Under the pieces are notes generated by a model that was given only the letters and a program-made list of their open reading frames with translations, had not been told where the DNA came from and searched no databases. DNA of 64,000 nucleotides from NCBI GenBank assembly GCA_902561095.1, contig CACEOF010000001.1:107256-171255 (forward strand), given 5' to 3'. The position numbers and the translations under genes are program-made. The DNA is from an uncultured Pelagibacteraceae bacterium. Its GTDB lineage: Bacteria > Pseudomonadota > Alphaproteobacteria > Pelagibacterales > Pelagibacteraceae. This document shows positions 41,325 through 50,557 of this stretch, in pieces; positions within the stretch are counted from its first letter, which is position 1, and each line of letters opens with the position of its first letter.

Positions 41325-43217
41325 TTAATGAACTATCTTTGGTTTAAGTCCCAATGAACTTAATGCAGAACCCTTTTCATTATCGTCAATCTTAATCTCT
41401 TCCTTATCTTTTGGATAAACATTTTTATTTATCAAATTTTCAATCTCTTCCCCTGATAGTGTCTCATAAGTTAAAAGTGCTTTAGCCAATTTATGTAAAT
41501 CTTCAATTTTTTCTGTTAGTACTTTTCTTGCTCTCTCATAACCTTTATCAACTATTTTTCTAATTTCGGAGTCAACTTTTTGTGCTGTCTCTTCAGACAT
41601 ATTTTGTTGTCTCGCAACCGATCTGCCTAAAAAAACTTCCTCCTCGTTTTCTCCGTATGCGACAGGCCCAAGTTCCTTACTTAATCCTGCTCTCATAACC
41701 ATTGCTCTAGCTCTTTTAGTTGCTTGTTCGATATCACTTGATGCACCAGTGGTGACTTTATCTTCACCAAATATTATTTCTTCCGCAACTCTTCCTCCCA
41801 TTGCAATAGCAAGTTGAGCATGCAACTGTTCACGTGTTTGAGATAATTCGTCTCTTTCAGGTAATTGCATAACCATACCAAGAGCTCGTCCTCTTGGAAT
41901 TATAGTAGCTTTATGTATTGGATAGGCTGCACTCTCATTAATAGTTACAATTGCATGTCCGGCCTCATGATAAGCTGTTAAGGTTTTCTCTTCTTCAGTC
42001 ATAACCATTGATCTTCTTTCGGATCCCATCATTACTTTATCCTTTGCATCCTCAAATTCTGACAAAGTAACAATTCTTTTATTTTTTCTAGCAGCTAACA
42101 AAGCTGCTTCATTAACAAGATTTGCCAAATCTGCCCCCGAAAAACCTGGAGTGCCTCTTGCAACTGTTCTCAAGTTAACATCTGGTGCCATCTTAATTTT
42201 CTTAACATGAACTTTAAGAATCTTTTCTCTCCCAATTATATCTGGATTGGAGACAACTACTTGTCTATCAAATCTTCCAGGTCTCAATAATGCAGGATCT
42301 AAAACATCTGGTCTGTTTGTTGCAGCAATTATAATTACGCCTTCATTAGTGTCAAAACCATCCATCTCAACCAATAGTTGGTTTAAGGTTTGTTCTCTCT
42401 CATCATTGCCTCCACCTAAACCTGCTCCACGACTCCTTCCAACAGCATCAATCTCATCAATAAAAATTATGCAAGGAGAGTTTTTCTTTCCTTGTTCAAA
42501 CATATCTCTTACTCTCGATGCACCAACACCAACAAACATCTCTACAAAATCTGAACCTGAAATGGTAAAAAAAGGAACTCTAGCTTCGCCAGCGATTGCT
42601 CTAGCTAATAGAGTTTTTCCTGTTCCAGGAGGTCCAACTAATAATGCTCCTCTAGGTATTTTGCCTCCAAGTCTACTGAATTTTTTTGGATCTTTTAAAA
42701 ATTCCACAATTTCTTCAACTTCTTCTTTTGCTTCTTCAACTCCTGCAACATCATTAAATGTAACTTTTCCTTTAAGCTCATTCATCATTTTTGCTTTTGA
42801 TTTTCCAAAGCCCATCGCTCCTCCTCTTCCACCTTGCATCTGTCTCATAAAGAAAATCCAAACAGCAATTAGCAGTAACATTGGGAACCAAGAAAGTAAT
42901 ACCCCAAATAAAGAAGGCATTTTTTCTTCCAATGGAGCAGCTGAAATACTCACTCCTTTTTCAGAGAGTTTTTCAATTAAATTAGGATCATTAGGAGAGT
43001 AAGTTGAGAATGAATTACCATTAGAATAAACACCTTTAATGTTGTTACCTTGGATCTCAACCTTTAAAACTTCCCCATTATCAACTGAGGATAAAAAGTC
43101 TGAAAAAATTATTTGATTGCCTACTCTAGGATTTGATTGAGGGCTTTTAAACATATTGTAGAGACCTATAGTTAAGAAAACTATTATTCCCCACATAGCA
43201 AGATTTTTTAAATTCAT
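41325..43217 (-). CDS. ftsH: ATP-dependent zinc metalloprotease FtsH
   Basis: Membrane-bound AAA+ protease for membrane proteins and regulators such as RpoH and LpxC. It is 630 residues. Two membrane helices (about 5-23 and 105-125) bracket the periplasmic domain. Walker A GPPGTGKT lies near residue 200, then Walker [13 protein letters not shown], the second region of homology ([20 protein letters not shown]) and the zinc site HEAGH near residue 418. It follows tilS and cpoB on the same strand with a 63-nt gap. Its modulators HflK and HflC are at 5667-7643. Confidence 0.98.
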   Translation of the reverse strand: MNLKNLAMWGIIVFLTIGLYNMFKSPQSNPRVGNQIIFSDFLSSVDNGEVLKVEIQGNNIKGVYSNGNSFSTYSPNDPNLIEKLSEKGVSISAAPLEEKMPSLFGVLLSWFPMLLLIAVWIFFMRQMQGGRGGAMGFGKSKAKMMNELKGKVTFNDVAGVEEAKEEVEEIVEFLKDPKKFSRLGGKIPRGALLVGPPGTGKTLLARAIAGEARVPFFTISGSDFVEMFVGVGASRVRDMFEQGKKNSPCIIFIDEIDAVGRSRGAGLGGGNDEREQTLNQLLVEMDGFDTNEGVIIIAATNRPDVLDPALLRPGRFDRQVVVSNPDIIGREKILKVHVKKIKMAPDVNLRTVARGTPGFSGADLANLVNEAALLAARKNKRIVTLSEFEDAKDKVMMGSERRSMVMTEEEKTLTAYHEAGHAIVTINESAAYPIHKATIIPRGRALGMVMQLPERDELSQTREQLHAQLAIAMGGRVAEEIIFGEDKVTTGASSDIEQATKRARAMVMRAGLSKELGPVAYGENEEEVFLGRSVARQQNMSEETAQKVDSEIRKIVDKGYERARKVLTEKIEDLHKLAKALLTYETLSGEEIENLINKNVYPKDKEEIKIDDNEKGSALSSLGLKPKIVH

Positions 43218-43280
43218 AGTTATAAAATAAGAGTTATTATCAATTAAACAAGTGACAAAATATCAACGAAAATATTATAT

Positions 43281-44315
43281 TTAAGGCTCTTTTCTAACAA
43301 TGACTGACTGTTTAACTTTATTAATAACGCAATTTCCAAGTGTAAGTTTTAAATTAATTGTTGTTTTATCTTTCAACTTATCAATAAGTGCATCAACTTT
43401 CTTACCCCTAACAAAGTAATAATTGTTTCCAACAAGTTTAATTATTTCTGTAAGAGATCTAAAAATTACTTCATGAGGTTGATTAAAAAATTCTTTATTT
43501 ATGATAATTTTGCTATTATCATCATAAATATACGAATTATCTTTCAAATTCTTTGCAACATAAAATTTTATAGTTTCATTAGAGTCTGTTAAATTTTTAA
43601 TTGTTAATAAAAATTTATTCTTATCTAGTCCATCGTCCTGAAGATTTTTCACATACTCTCTTATCCTTACTCTTTTAAATTTAGTTTCCTTATTAGAAGG
43701 ATCTTCGATATAAGAATTAAAAACTTTTGTAGTTACATAATTTAATTGTTTTTTTTCAAAACTTAAAAGTGGTCGCAATATATTTACTTTATCTCTTTGG
43801 GTTTTTTCACTAAAAGAGACTAAGCCTTTAAGGCCACTTCCTCGAGAAAATCTTATAAAAAAATTCTCATACAAGTCATCTATGTGATGACCTGTTAAAA
43901 TATTAGTAATATTTAATTTTTTAGCTTCATTATTCAAAAGAGTATACCTTTTATTTCTAGCTAAGGATTGAATATTGCTAAGTGGTTTTTTTCCATACCA
44001 TCTTAAAATATCAGACTTTATATTGTTTTTTTTTAATAAATTTTTTACTGATTGGGCCTCATCGGATGAATTTTTTCTTAATCTATGATCAACAATATAA
44101 TAATAAACATTCAATGATTTCTTAATGGAATAAACTTTAGTTAAGAAGCATAGAGCTAAGCTATCTGGACCGCCAGAAACTCCCACTATAAAATCTTTAT
44201 CCAGTTTAAGAATTTTTTCAAATTTTCTATAAATTTGAAATAATTTTTTATCTCTTAAATTGTTCAGTAAATCTTTATGAGTCTTTTTTGATACATTCAA
44301 ATTTTTTGGACTCAT
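43281..44315 (-). CDS. tilS: tRNA(Ile)-lysidine synthetase
   Basis: Converts C34 of the CAU tRNA-Ile to lysidine so that it reads AUA. The PP-loop SGGPDS is at residues 47-52, with VDHRLRKNSSDEAQSV and LTGHHIDDLYENFFIRFSRGSGLKGL following. The C-terminal half is short and divergent (344 residues against about 430 in E. coli). The ATG lies 41 nt inside the cpoB gene, a long overlap; a shorter alternative start cannot be excluded. The cpoB-tilS-ftsH order is common in proteobacteria. Confidence 0.93.
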   Translation of the reverse strand: MSPKNLNVSKKTHKDLLNNLRDKKLFQIYRKFEKILKLDKDFIVGVSGGPDSLALCFLTKVYSIKKSLNVYYYIVDHRLRKNSSDEAQSVKNLLKKNNIKSDILRWYGKKPLSNIQSLARNKRYTLLNNEAKKLNITNILTGHHIDDLYENFFIRFSRGSGLKGLVSFSEKTQRDKVNILRPLLSFEKKQLNYVTTKVFNSYIEDPSNKETKFKRVRIREYVKNLQDDGLDKNKFLLTIKNLTDSNETIKFYVAKNLKDNSYIYDDNSKIIINKEFFNQPHEVIFRSLTEIIKLVGNNYYFVRGKKVDALIDKLKDKTTINLKLTLGNCVINKVKQSVIVRKEP

Positions 44316-45282
44316 ACTTTGCTTTTTGTATTACTGATTGATTTGCGTTCGGGTATTGAAGTTCAACACCATTGATCATTTTACATCCTTGATCTTTTTC
44401 TCCAATTTGTACCATTGATACACCTAGTTTTAATAAATTAATTGGTGCTTTCTTACCTTTTGGATATTTTTGATATCCTTCCAAATAAGCAGATGCAGCA
44501 TCTGTATATAACTGTCTTATTCTAAATGTTTCCGCGTACCAATACTGAGCACTTCCTGCTAATTCGTGATCCTTATTAGAAAGAACAAATTCTCTAAAAG
44601 CTCTCTCTGCTGTGCTGTAATCTCCAACTTTTAAAAAACTAGTTGCAAATTCATATTGTTTTTCCTGTGAAACATCTTGGGGTAATATTTTGTCCTCTGA
44701 TTGAAAATTTTCAGTTACGACTGTCGCAGTAGTTTCAACTGATTGGATTTGCTGAGATGTATCTGAAGTTTCAGTATCTTTATATGATATTGAACCAAGA
44801 TCTTGCGGCTTAGAACTTCCAGGAAGAATTTTATTTTCATCTATTTTAGGCTTTGAACTAAATTTAGATTTACTATCGCTTGATATACCTGAGCTAATTG
44901 ATGACTCTATATCTTGAAATCTTACCTGATTATCCCCTTGAATTTTTGACAAGCGATTAGAAAGTTTATCCAGCTTAAAATTTATTTCTTCAAATTTATT
45001 TGTTAATTCTCTGAACTGACTCTCTATTTCAGACAATTTTAATAAATGTCTTGTAAGAACATCCTCTGAATTTGGATCTATCTCTACGACTGAACTATTA
45101 TTCGATGTATTTTGTATCTGAATTGACCCTGAGTAAACTGCTTTCTCAAGAGTTTTAAGATCATTTTTAATGATCTCTAAAGTTTCGTATATGTTGTGAC
45201 TATCTGCAAAAGAATTACTAATTAAAACAAAATTAAAAACAAAAACAATCTGAAATACAATTAATTTTAAAATCAGTTTCAT
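44275..45282 (-). CDS. cpoB: Tol-Pal system protein CpoB/YbgF
   Basis: Periplasmic protein that links Tol-Pal with peptidoglycan synthesis. It is 335 residues. Residues 1-26 are a signal peptide ending SNSFADS. A coiled-coil region follows (about 60-115, with LSEIESQFRELTNKFEEINFKLDKLSNRLSKIQ in outline), then a Ser/Thr-rich linker and a C-terminal TPR domain (about 205-330) beginning KQYEFATSFLKVGDYSTAERAFREF. It is separated from pal by a strong terminator, so it may need its own promoter. Confidence 0.92.
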   Translation of the reverse strand: MKLILKLIVFQIVFVFNFVLISNSFADSHNIYETLEIIKNDLKTLEKAVYSGSIQIQNTSNNSSVVEIDPNSEDVLTRHLLKLSEIESQFRELTNKFEEINFKLDKLSNRLSKIQGDNQVRFQDIESSISSGISSDSKSKFSSKPKIDENKILPGSSKPQDLGSISYKDTETSDTSQQIQSVETTATVVTENFQSEDKILPQDVSQEKQYEFATSFLKVGDYSTAERAFREFVLSNKDHELAGSAQYWYAETFRIRQLYTDAASAYLEGYQKYPKGKKAPINLLKLGVSMVQIGEKDQGCKMINGVELQYPNANQSVIQKAKYESKKFECIKKDS

Positions 45283-45319
45283 TAACTATTTACTTTATGA
45301 TTATAAAAATGGCAAAAAA

Positions 45320-45355
45320 AAGACCCCAAAACAATAAACGTAGTTGGGGTCTTTA
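45320..45355 (-). terminator. Rho-independent terminator of pal
   Basis: An 11-bp perfect stem (AAAGACCCCAA at 45320-45330 with TTGGGGTCTTT at 45345-45355) around a 14-base loop. On the minus strand the stem is followed by a run of T (complement of the A run at 45315-45322). It begins 11 bases after the pal stop. It is the clearest intrinsic terminator I found in the window. Confidence 0.9.
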
Positions 45356-45366
45356 TATAAAAATTT

Positions 45367-45858
45367 TTAATTTGCTTTAACAGTAACTGATCTTCTATTT
45401 TTTGACCATGACAATGGATTTGAACCAGAGTCAACTGGTCTCTCTTTTCCATAACTTAATACTGTAATTCTGTCGGAAGATATTCCGTAAGTCATTAAAT
45501 AATCTTTAGCTGCGTTAGCTCTTCTTTCTCCTAGTGCTAAGTTGTACTCTCTAGTTCCTCTTTCATCGGCATGACCTTCAAGCACTACATTAATACCTGA
45601 ATTCTTCCTTAACCAAGCTGCTTGTGCTCTTAAAGTTTCTCTGGAAGCAGTAGTTAAAATTGACTCATTTGTTGCAAAGAAAACTCTGTCAGGAACTCCC
45701 TCAGCTAGATATTTAACAGTATCTGTTCCCGTATAAACATCACCTTGCATTGAACCTTTAATATCAGTTGCAATTTCTTTTTTCGTTGCACAGGCGGATA
45801 AAACCAGACTTGCTATTAACACTACAAATACGTTTTTAAAAATTTTGCTTAATTTCAT
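45367..45858 (-). CDS. pal: Peptidoglycan-associated lipoprotein Pal
   Basis: Outer-membrane lipoprotein that binds peptidoglycan through an OmpA-like domain. It is 163 residues from ATG 45858. The signal peptide ends in the lipobox LSAC near residue 23. The OmpA domain has VFFATNESILTTASRETL, EGHADERGTREYNLALGERRANAAKDYL and RITVLSYGKERPV. The ATG has an AGGAGC Shine-Dalgarno at 45865-45870, 6 bases away; an upstream in-frame TTG at 45885 is rejected because that site would lie inside the gene. It follows tolB and ends at a strong terminator. Confidence 0.96.
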   Translation of the reverse strand: MKLSKIFKNVFVVLIASLVLSACATKKEIATDIKGSMQGDVYTGTDTVKYLAEGVPDRVFFATNESILTTASRETLRAQAAWLRKNSGINVVLEGHADERGTREYNLALGERRANAAKDYLMTYGISSDRITVLSYGKERPVDSGSNPLSWSKNRRSVTVKAN

Positions 45859-45864
45859 TAAATT

Positions 45865-45870
45865 GCTCCT
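45865..45870 (-). promoter_or_regulatory. Ribosome binding site of pal
   Basis: AGGAGC on the minus strand, 6 bases before the ATG at 45858. It decides between this start and the TTG 27 bases upstream. Confidence 0.8.
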
Positions 45871-45965
45871 TGCTGCTAATTTCAAAGTATTACTTTTTCA
45901 CAACTAATTAGAGGTTTCAAGTCTAAAAATCAAGAAATTTCAATAATTCTAAGGTTAAATTTATA

Positions 45966-47306
45966 TTAATTACTTAATAAAGATGACCATGATGGGTCGG
46001 ATGCATCGGTTGGTGTCTTTATTTGTCTCTCATTGTAACCAGTCAAATCAATAGACCATAACTTCGCGCTAAAACCTTCCCCTTTGTCGTTAGTTTTTGT
46101 TTCTCTATAAAAAATCAACACTCTTCCATTTGGTGACCATGAGGGGGCCTCTTGATAGTAATTTTCTGTTAACAATCTTTCACCTTTTCCATCTGTTCTC
46201 ATAACACCTATATAAAACTTACCCTTATGTAATTTGGTAAATGCAATTAAATCCCCTCTGGGTGACCAAACTGGAGTTCCATAAAGCCCGTTTCCAAATG
46301 AAATTCTTTTTACATTGCTCCCATCACTTTTCATTATATATATCTGCTGATAACCGCTTCTATCTGAATTAAATGTTATATACTTTCCATCAGGCGAGTA
46401 AGATGGTGAGGTATCGATAGATGGATGATTTGTAATTTTTTCTACAATCCTATTTTCTAAATCCATGGTATAAATATCAGATTTACCATCTTTTGCAAAA
46501 CTCATAATAATTTTTTTTCCATCTGGAGAGAATCTTGGTGCAAAAGTCATACCAGGAAAATCTCCAACGACCTCCTGTGTACCAGTCTCAATGTCTAATA
46601 AATAAACCCTTGGAAGATTTTTAAAGTAAGACAAATAGGTGACCATTTGACTTGCTGGATTAAATCTTGGGGTGAGCACTAATTCATTACCTAAAGTTAA
46701 AAATTTATTATTGAAGCCATCTTGATCCATGATTGCTAATTTCTTTATTCTTTGTGTCTTAGGACCTTCCTCAGCAACATAAATAATTCTTGTATCAAAA
46801 TATCCTTTTTCTCCAGTCAATCTCTCATAAACTTTATCAGAAATGATATGACCAACTCTTCGCCAATTACTTGGAACTGTAGTAAACGCTAAAGCCATCA
46901 TTTCTTTAGCAGCAAGTACATCCCATAATCTAAACTCAACTCTTAACTTATTATCCACGTAATTTACTTTGCCAGTTATAAGTGCTTGTGCTTTAATTAA
47001 ACTCCAATCTTCAAATCTTGGTTTAAGATTAGCAATATCAGGAGCTTGTAAAAAAGCCTCCTTACTTATAGGATTGAACAATCCAGATGTATTCAAGTTA
47101 TTTTCTACAATACTTGAAATTTCCTCACCAATATTTTTTTTCTGGAGGGCTTTTTCAAAACTTTTTCTTGATTTTTCATCAATAGATAAAGGTGAGACTG
47201 CTAAAGGAAGTGGATCAAGATTACCTCGGGTGATATCAACTTCAATTAATGCATACGAATTTAAGGGAATTAAAATTAAAAATAATGTGATAATTTTTTT
47301 GATCAT
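45966..47306 (-). CDS. tolB: Tol-Pal translocation protein TolB
   Basis: Periplasmic beta-propeller protein that binds Pal and TolA. It is 446 residues: signal peptide (1-19, ending NSYA), an N-terminal alpha/beta domain (about 25-160) and a WD-like propeller with repeated segments such as [56 protein letters not shown] and [14 protein letters not shown]. It is 13 nt after tolA and 107 nt before the pal ATG; that gap holds no clear gene. Confidence 0.97.
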   Translation of the reverse strand: MIKKIITLFLILIPLNSYALIEVDITRGNLDPLPLAVSPLSIDEKSRKSFEKALQKKNIGEEISSIVENNLNTSGLFNPISKEAFLQAPDIANLKPRFEDWSLIKAQALITGKVNYVDNKLRVEFRLWDVLAAKEMMALAFTTVPSNWRRVGHIISDKVYERLTGEKGYFDTRIIYVAEEGPKTQRIKKLAIMDQDGFNNKFLTLGNELVLTPRFNPASQMVTYLSYFKNLPRVYLLDIETGTQEVVGDFPGMTFAPRFSPDGKKIIMSFAKDGKSDIYTMDLENRIVEKITNHPSIDTSPSYSPDGKYITFNSDRSGYQQIYIMKSDGSNVKRISFGNGLYGTPVWSPRGDLIAFTKLHKGKFYIGVMRTDGKGERLLTENYYQEAPSWSPNGRVLIFYRETKTNDKGEGFSAKLWSIDLTGYNERQIKTPTDASDPSWSSLLSN

Positions 47307-47319
47307 ATTAATTTTTATA

Positions 47320-48180
47320 TTAACCTTCTAACATCTCTCTTGCATCAAAATTCAACTGTAATTCCTTCCATCTTTCATATCCAGTTGTTGGAACTCTTAA
47401 TGGCTGACATAATTTTACAGCCCTTAAAGCACTTTCTGCTAGGACCTTATAAAAACCTTGCCCTGGTTTATTCATCCTTGCATGATCTAATATTTCTGTT
47501 TTTGTTACTGATCCGTCTGGTTTTAATTTTAATTTAATTCTCACTAATAAGTTTTCGTTATATGGTAAACCTAATGGAATACTCCAACAGCCAAATATTT
47601 GTGCTTTAAGAGCATCTTCTTCACTTAATGTTAGGCCTGTATTCTCAATATTTCTCTCTTGATCCTGCGTAATATCATTATTTTTTTTTATTACTTCGGC
47701 AGTTTCCTCTTTAGATTTATCAATTAATGCAGCAATATTGTTGGGATCAAATAAATCTTTTTTTTCAAACTCTGAAACCTGTTTCACTTCTTTGTCAACT
47801 TTTTCTGGATTTTGCTTATTTTCTTCCTTTGTTATAATTTTTTTTACTGTTTTATCTGGTAGAGGAATTGCCTCAGGGGTTTGATTTTCAATTTTTTTAT
47901 TATCTTGATCTGGAGAAACTACAGTTTTTGTTTTAGTTTTTTTAACTTTTTTTGGTGGAGCTTGTTCAGATACAAGCTTTTCTTTTTCCTTTACTTTCTC
48001 AATAATTTTTTTTGCTTTTGGGGCAAAAGGAACATTTGTATTTTCAGCTATCTGAATTAGTTCAACTGATACGATGGGAGGGATATCTAAAGGTTTTTTT
48101 GAGAGAAAAGGAAGGCTCATTGCTGTTACAATAATTAACATCACGTGAAAAACAGAAGAGATAATTATACTTCTATTCAA
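47320..48180 (-). CDS. tolA: TolA-like protein with TonB-type C-terminus
   Basis: Inner-membrane protein bridging TolQR and TolB/Pal. It is 286 residues: an N-terminal membrane helix (about 5-24), a long charged region rich in Lys, Glu, Pro and Val (about 50-190), and a C-terminal domain (about 195-286). That domain opens [29 protein letters not shown] and contains [16 protein letters not shown], typical of TolA/TonB C-terminal domains in alphaproteobacteria. It lies between tolR (5 nt) and tolB (13 nt). Confidence 0.92.
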   Translation of the reverse strand: MNRSIIISSVFHVMLIIVTAMSLPFLSKKPLDIPPIVSVELIQIAENTNVPFAPKAKKIIEKVKEKEKLVSEQAPPKKVKKTKTKTVVSPDQDNKKIENQTPEAIPLPDKTVKKIITKEENKQNPEKVDKEVKQVSEFEKKDLFDPNNIAALIDKSKEETAEVIKKNNDITQDQERNIENTGLTLSEEDALKAQIFGCWSIPLGLPYNENLLVRIKLKLKPDGSVTKTEILDHARMNKPGQGFYKVLAESALRAVKLCQPLRVPTTGYERWKELQLNFDAREMLEG

Positions 48181-48185
48181 CTTAG

Positions 48186-48602
48186 CTACCTCTGTTTATA
48201 AGGTTCTGATATTAACGCTACTTTTGTAAAACCTGATCCAGAAAGAAGTCCCATTATTTCAAGTACTCTTCCATAATTTATGGTTTTGTCACCTCTGACA
48301 TAAATTCTTGTATCTGTTCTATTTTTTGAAACTGCCAAGACTTTTGCAATAATATTATTAAACTCAACTTTAGACTCTTGAATAAATATCTCTCCTTTTG
48401 CATTTATGGATAGTGTCAACGGTTCAGTTTCCTCAGGAAGAGAATCTGCAGAGCTTTCTGGTAAATCTACCTGTACTCCTACAGTCAACAAAGGTGCTGT
48501 TACCATAAAAATAATCAATAGCACTAACATTACATCCACAAATGGAGTAACATTAATTTCACTCATAGGTTCTTTTGTGGAGCGATTTAATTTAAACGCC
48601 AT
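48186..48602 (-). CDS. tolR: Tol-Pal protein TolR (ExbD family)
   Basis: Proton-channel component of the Tol motor. At 138 residues it has one membrane helix with the essential Asp: EINVTPFVDVMLVLLIIFMVTAP (about residues 15-37). A periplasmic domain with VYVRG-like TRIYVRGDKTINYGRVLEIMG follows. It starts directly after the tolQ stop and ends 5 nt before tolA. Confidence 0.95.
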   Translation of the reverse strand: MAFKLNRSTKEPMSEINVTPFVDVMLVLLIIFMVTAPLLTVGVQVDLPESSADSLPEETEPLTLSINAKGEIFIQESKVEFNNIIAKVLAVSKNRTDTRIYVRGDKTINYGRVLEIMGLLSGSGFTKVALISEPYKQR

Positions 48603-49277
48603 TTAAATTATAGTTAAAAATCTCTTTGAAAAATTTTCTAATTTTTCGGAATATTTTTTAGAGTCATTATTAAATTTATTATAAGCTACGACTGCAGGTA
48701 TTGCTGCTAATAAACCTAACGCAGTTGCAAATAATGCCTCTGCAATACCTGGTGCCACTATAGCAAGACTAGTATTTCTTGAAATTGCTATTGATTGAAA
48801 AGAATTCATAATTCCCCAAACTGTTCCAAATAAACCTATAAATGGCGCAGTAGAACCAACTGTAGCTAAAAAATTAAAGCCTTTGTCAATTTTTGTCATT
48901 TGTTTCTCAATCCCACTTTCTAAAAGTGCACTCATCCTCTCGCTTAAATTATTTCTTGTTTTTTTCTTTAATAACCCCTCCATCGCATTTTGAAAAACTA
49001 ATGCCATAGGATCTTCAAGTTTAGATGGCAGGCTATTGTATAAATTTTCAGCAGATTTGGAGTTCCAAAATTTTTCTTCAAATTCTTCAGAAGATTTATT
49101 AATTTTTTTAAATAACCTAAACTTATCTATTATAATTGCCCAAGAATATATTGAGCAAAGTATTAAAACTATCATTACTGATTTTACGATTATGTCAGCT
49201 CTAATGAATAAGCTAAATAATGAAAAATCCGTGTTTGTACCTAGCTCAACTGCTTTTGCTGCTATGTCCGCTTCCAT
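48603..49277 (-). CDS. tolQ: Tol-Pal protein TolQ (MotA/ExbB family)
   Basis: Membrane proton-channel subunit of the Tol system. It is 224 residues with three membrane helices: about 27-47, 130-155 and 170-190. The conserved FLATVGSTAPFIGLFGTVWGIM and APGIAEALFATALGLLAAIPAVVAYNKF segments are present. It is the first gene of tolQ-tolR-tolA-tolB-pal. In most alphaproteobacteria ybgC and ruvAB lie just upstream; here a 53-nt gap leads directly to a RuvC-like gene. Confidence 0.96.
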   Translation of the reverse strand: MEADIAAKAVELGTNTDFSLFSLFIRADIIVKSVMIVLILCSIYSWAIIIDKFRLFKKINKSSEEFEEKFWNSKSAENLYNSLPSKLEDPMALVFQNAMEGLLKKKTRNNLSERMSALLESGIEKQMTKIDKGFNFLATVGSTAPFIGLFGTVWGIMNSFQSIAISRNTSLAIVAPGIAEALFATALGLLAAIPAVVAYNKFNNDSKKYSEKLENFSKRFLTII

Positions 49278-49330
49278 AATTATTCTTCACACTTAAATGT
49301 GTCATGAATTTGGCTTGAATTACGGTGTTA

Positions 49331-49822
49331 TTACTCCTCTTTATATGTTTCGAAGAAAAAACTAGCTATTAGAATAGCATCTGCCTTATTAGAGTCCTTT
49401 TTTTTAGAAAGGTGTGATGAATAATATGGAAAAATTTCTATTGCCCTTGTTCTGCTTGCATCCTTTTCTGAATTAATTAAATTAAAATATTTCTTCCACT
49501 TTGCAGGACGAACAAAATAAACTGAAAGCTGCATAGCGCTGCAAATTCCCTTAAGTATTCCAAAAGATTGACCAAAATTGAACATACTTGTTACACCTTG
49601 GCCTGGCATTGCGGTGACATGCTCTATAACTACTTTTATATTTTTTTTGTCCATATTTTTTATTTTATCAGAAATTTCATTAAAAATCTGAGATCCATTT
49701 ACTTGCTTTTTGCTCTTTTTGCCTTCATTCATAGTTGGCATTTCAACAACATCTGTTATTACCCCGTCTTTAAAAAAACAAATTGAACCTGATATCCCTG
49801 GATCGATTCCTATTATAAGCAT
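49331..49822 (-). CDS. RuvC-like RNase H-fold nuclease (atypical)
   Basis: A 163-residue protein of the RuvC resolvase superfamily. LIIGIDPGISGSICFF supplies the first Asp, KVVIEHVTAMPGQGVTSMFNFGQSFGILKG the second (Glu), and NKADAILIASFF the last Asp. The position corresponding to E. coli Asp138, three residues before the last Asp, is Asn here, and the central region differs from canonical RuvC, resembling phage-type or short RuvC-like proteins. It directly follows yebC (TGATG overlap), where ruvC usually stands, so Holliday junction cleavage is the likely role. The start is ATG 49822 rather than the preceding TTG. Confidence 0.75.
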   Translation of the reverse strand: MLIIGIDPGISGSICFFKDGVITDVVEMPTMNEGKKSKKQVNGSQIFNEISDKIKNMDKKNIKVVIEHVTAMPGQGVTSMFNFGQSFGILKGICSAMQLSVYFVRPAKWKKYFNLINSEKDASRTRAIEIFPYYSSHLSKKKDSNKADAILIASFFFETYKEE

Positions 49823-50547
49823 CAACTAACCTTTAAATTTACATTTGAAAAAACATTTTGTACATCGTCATTTTCCTCTAAACAATTTAGAAATTCTATA
49901 ACTTGATCTTTTTTTTCATTATTAATATCTACACTATTTAAAGGTATCCATTCGATCTCTGTTGAAATAAAATTGGTTATTTTTTTTTCTAATTTTTTTT
50001 TTACATTATAAATTTCAATTACAGGACAATGAATTTCATGAAAATCGTTATAAGATATACATTCATCAGCTCCAGCATTAATTGCTAATTCCAAGATATT
50101 CTCCTCAGAAATTTCTTTTTTTTCAATCTTAATAATTCCTAATTGTTTAAAATTGTGCGATGCTGATCCTTGCGTTCCTAAACACCCTCCATTTTTATGA
50201 AAAATTGTTCTAATATTAGAGGCTGTTCTATTTTTGTTATCTGTTAATGTTTCCACAATAACAGCAATTTTGTCAGGTCCAAATCCCTCATATCTTAAGC
50301 TCTCAAAATTAGATCCAGTTACTGCAGAAGATTTATCTATTGCCCTCTCAATATTTTCCTTCGGCATATTGGCTGATCTTGCTGCTTGAACAGCAGATCT
50401 TAATCGAGGATTCATTTCAGGATCTCTATCACCGAGTTTTGCGGCAACTGTGATTTCTTTTGATAATTTTGAAAAAATTTTAGAACGTTGTTTATCTGCT
50501 TTACCTTTTTTGTGCTTTATTCCAGCCCAGTGAGAGTGTCCTGCCAT
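49822..50547 (-). CDS. yebC: YebC/TACO1-family translation or transcription factor
   Basis: A conserved YebC/PmpR protein; members help ribosomes through proline-rich stretches or act as DNA-binding regulators. It is 241 residues and begins MAGHSHWAGIKHKKGKADKQRSKIFSKLSKEITVAAKLG (the universal N-terminus), then RSANMPKENIERAI and YEGFGPDKIAVIVETLTDNKNRT. Its TGA shares bases with the ATG of the RuvC-like gene. The yebC-ruvC order is conserved across proteobacteria. Confidence 0.96.
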   Translation of the reverse strand: MAGHSHWAGIKHKKGKADKQRSKIFSKLSKEITVAAKLGDRDPEMNPRLRSAVQAARSANMPKENIERAIDKSSAVTGSNFESLRYEGFGPDKIAVIVETLTDNKNRTASNIRTIFHKNGGCLGTQGSASHNFKQLGIIKIEKKEISEENILELAINAGADECISYNDFHEIHCPVIEIYNVKKKLEKKITNFISTEIEWIPLNSVDINNEKKDQVIEFLNCLEENDDVQNVFSNVNLKVS

Positions 50548-50557
50548 AATTTTTTAT

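Noticed and set aside
42247..43002. 251-codon open frame antisense to ftsH
   Set aside because: It lies wholly within the confident ftsH gene on the other strand, its translation is Ser/Pro-rich with no domain, and long antisense frames arise from the codon bias of such genes.
45859..45885. TTG start for pal giving nine extra residues
   Set aside because: The AGGAGC ribosome binding site would lie inside the extension, and the ATG at 45858 gives a standard lipoprotein signal peptide.
46969..47331. 120-codon open frame antisense to the tolB 5' end
   Set aside because: Covered by the tolB signal peptide and N-terminal domain; no independent ribosome binding site or family resemblance.
49290..49303. 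Inverted repeat ACACTTAAATGTGT between tolQ and the RuvC-like gene
   Set aside because: Only a short stem with no T run; too weak to call a terminator or an operator without conservation data.
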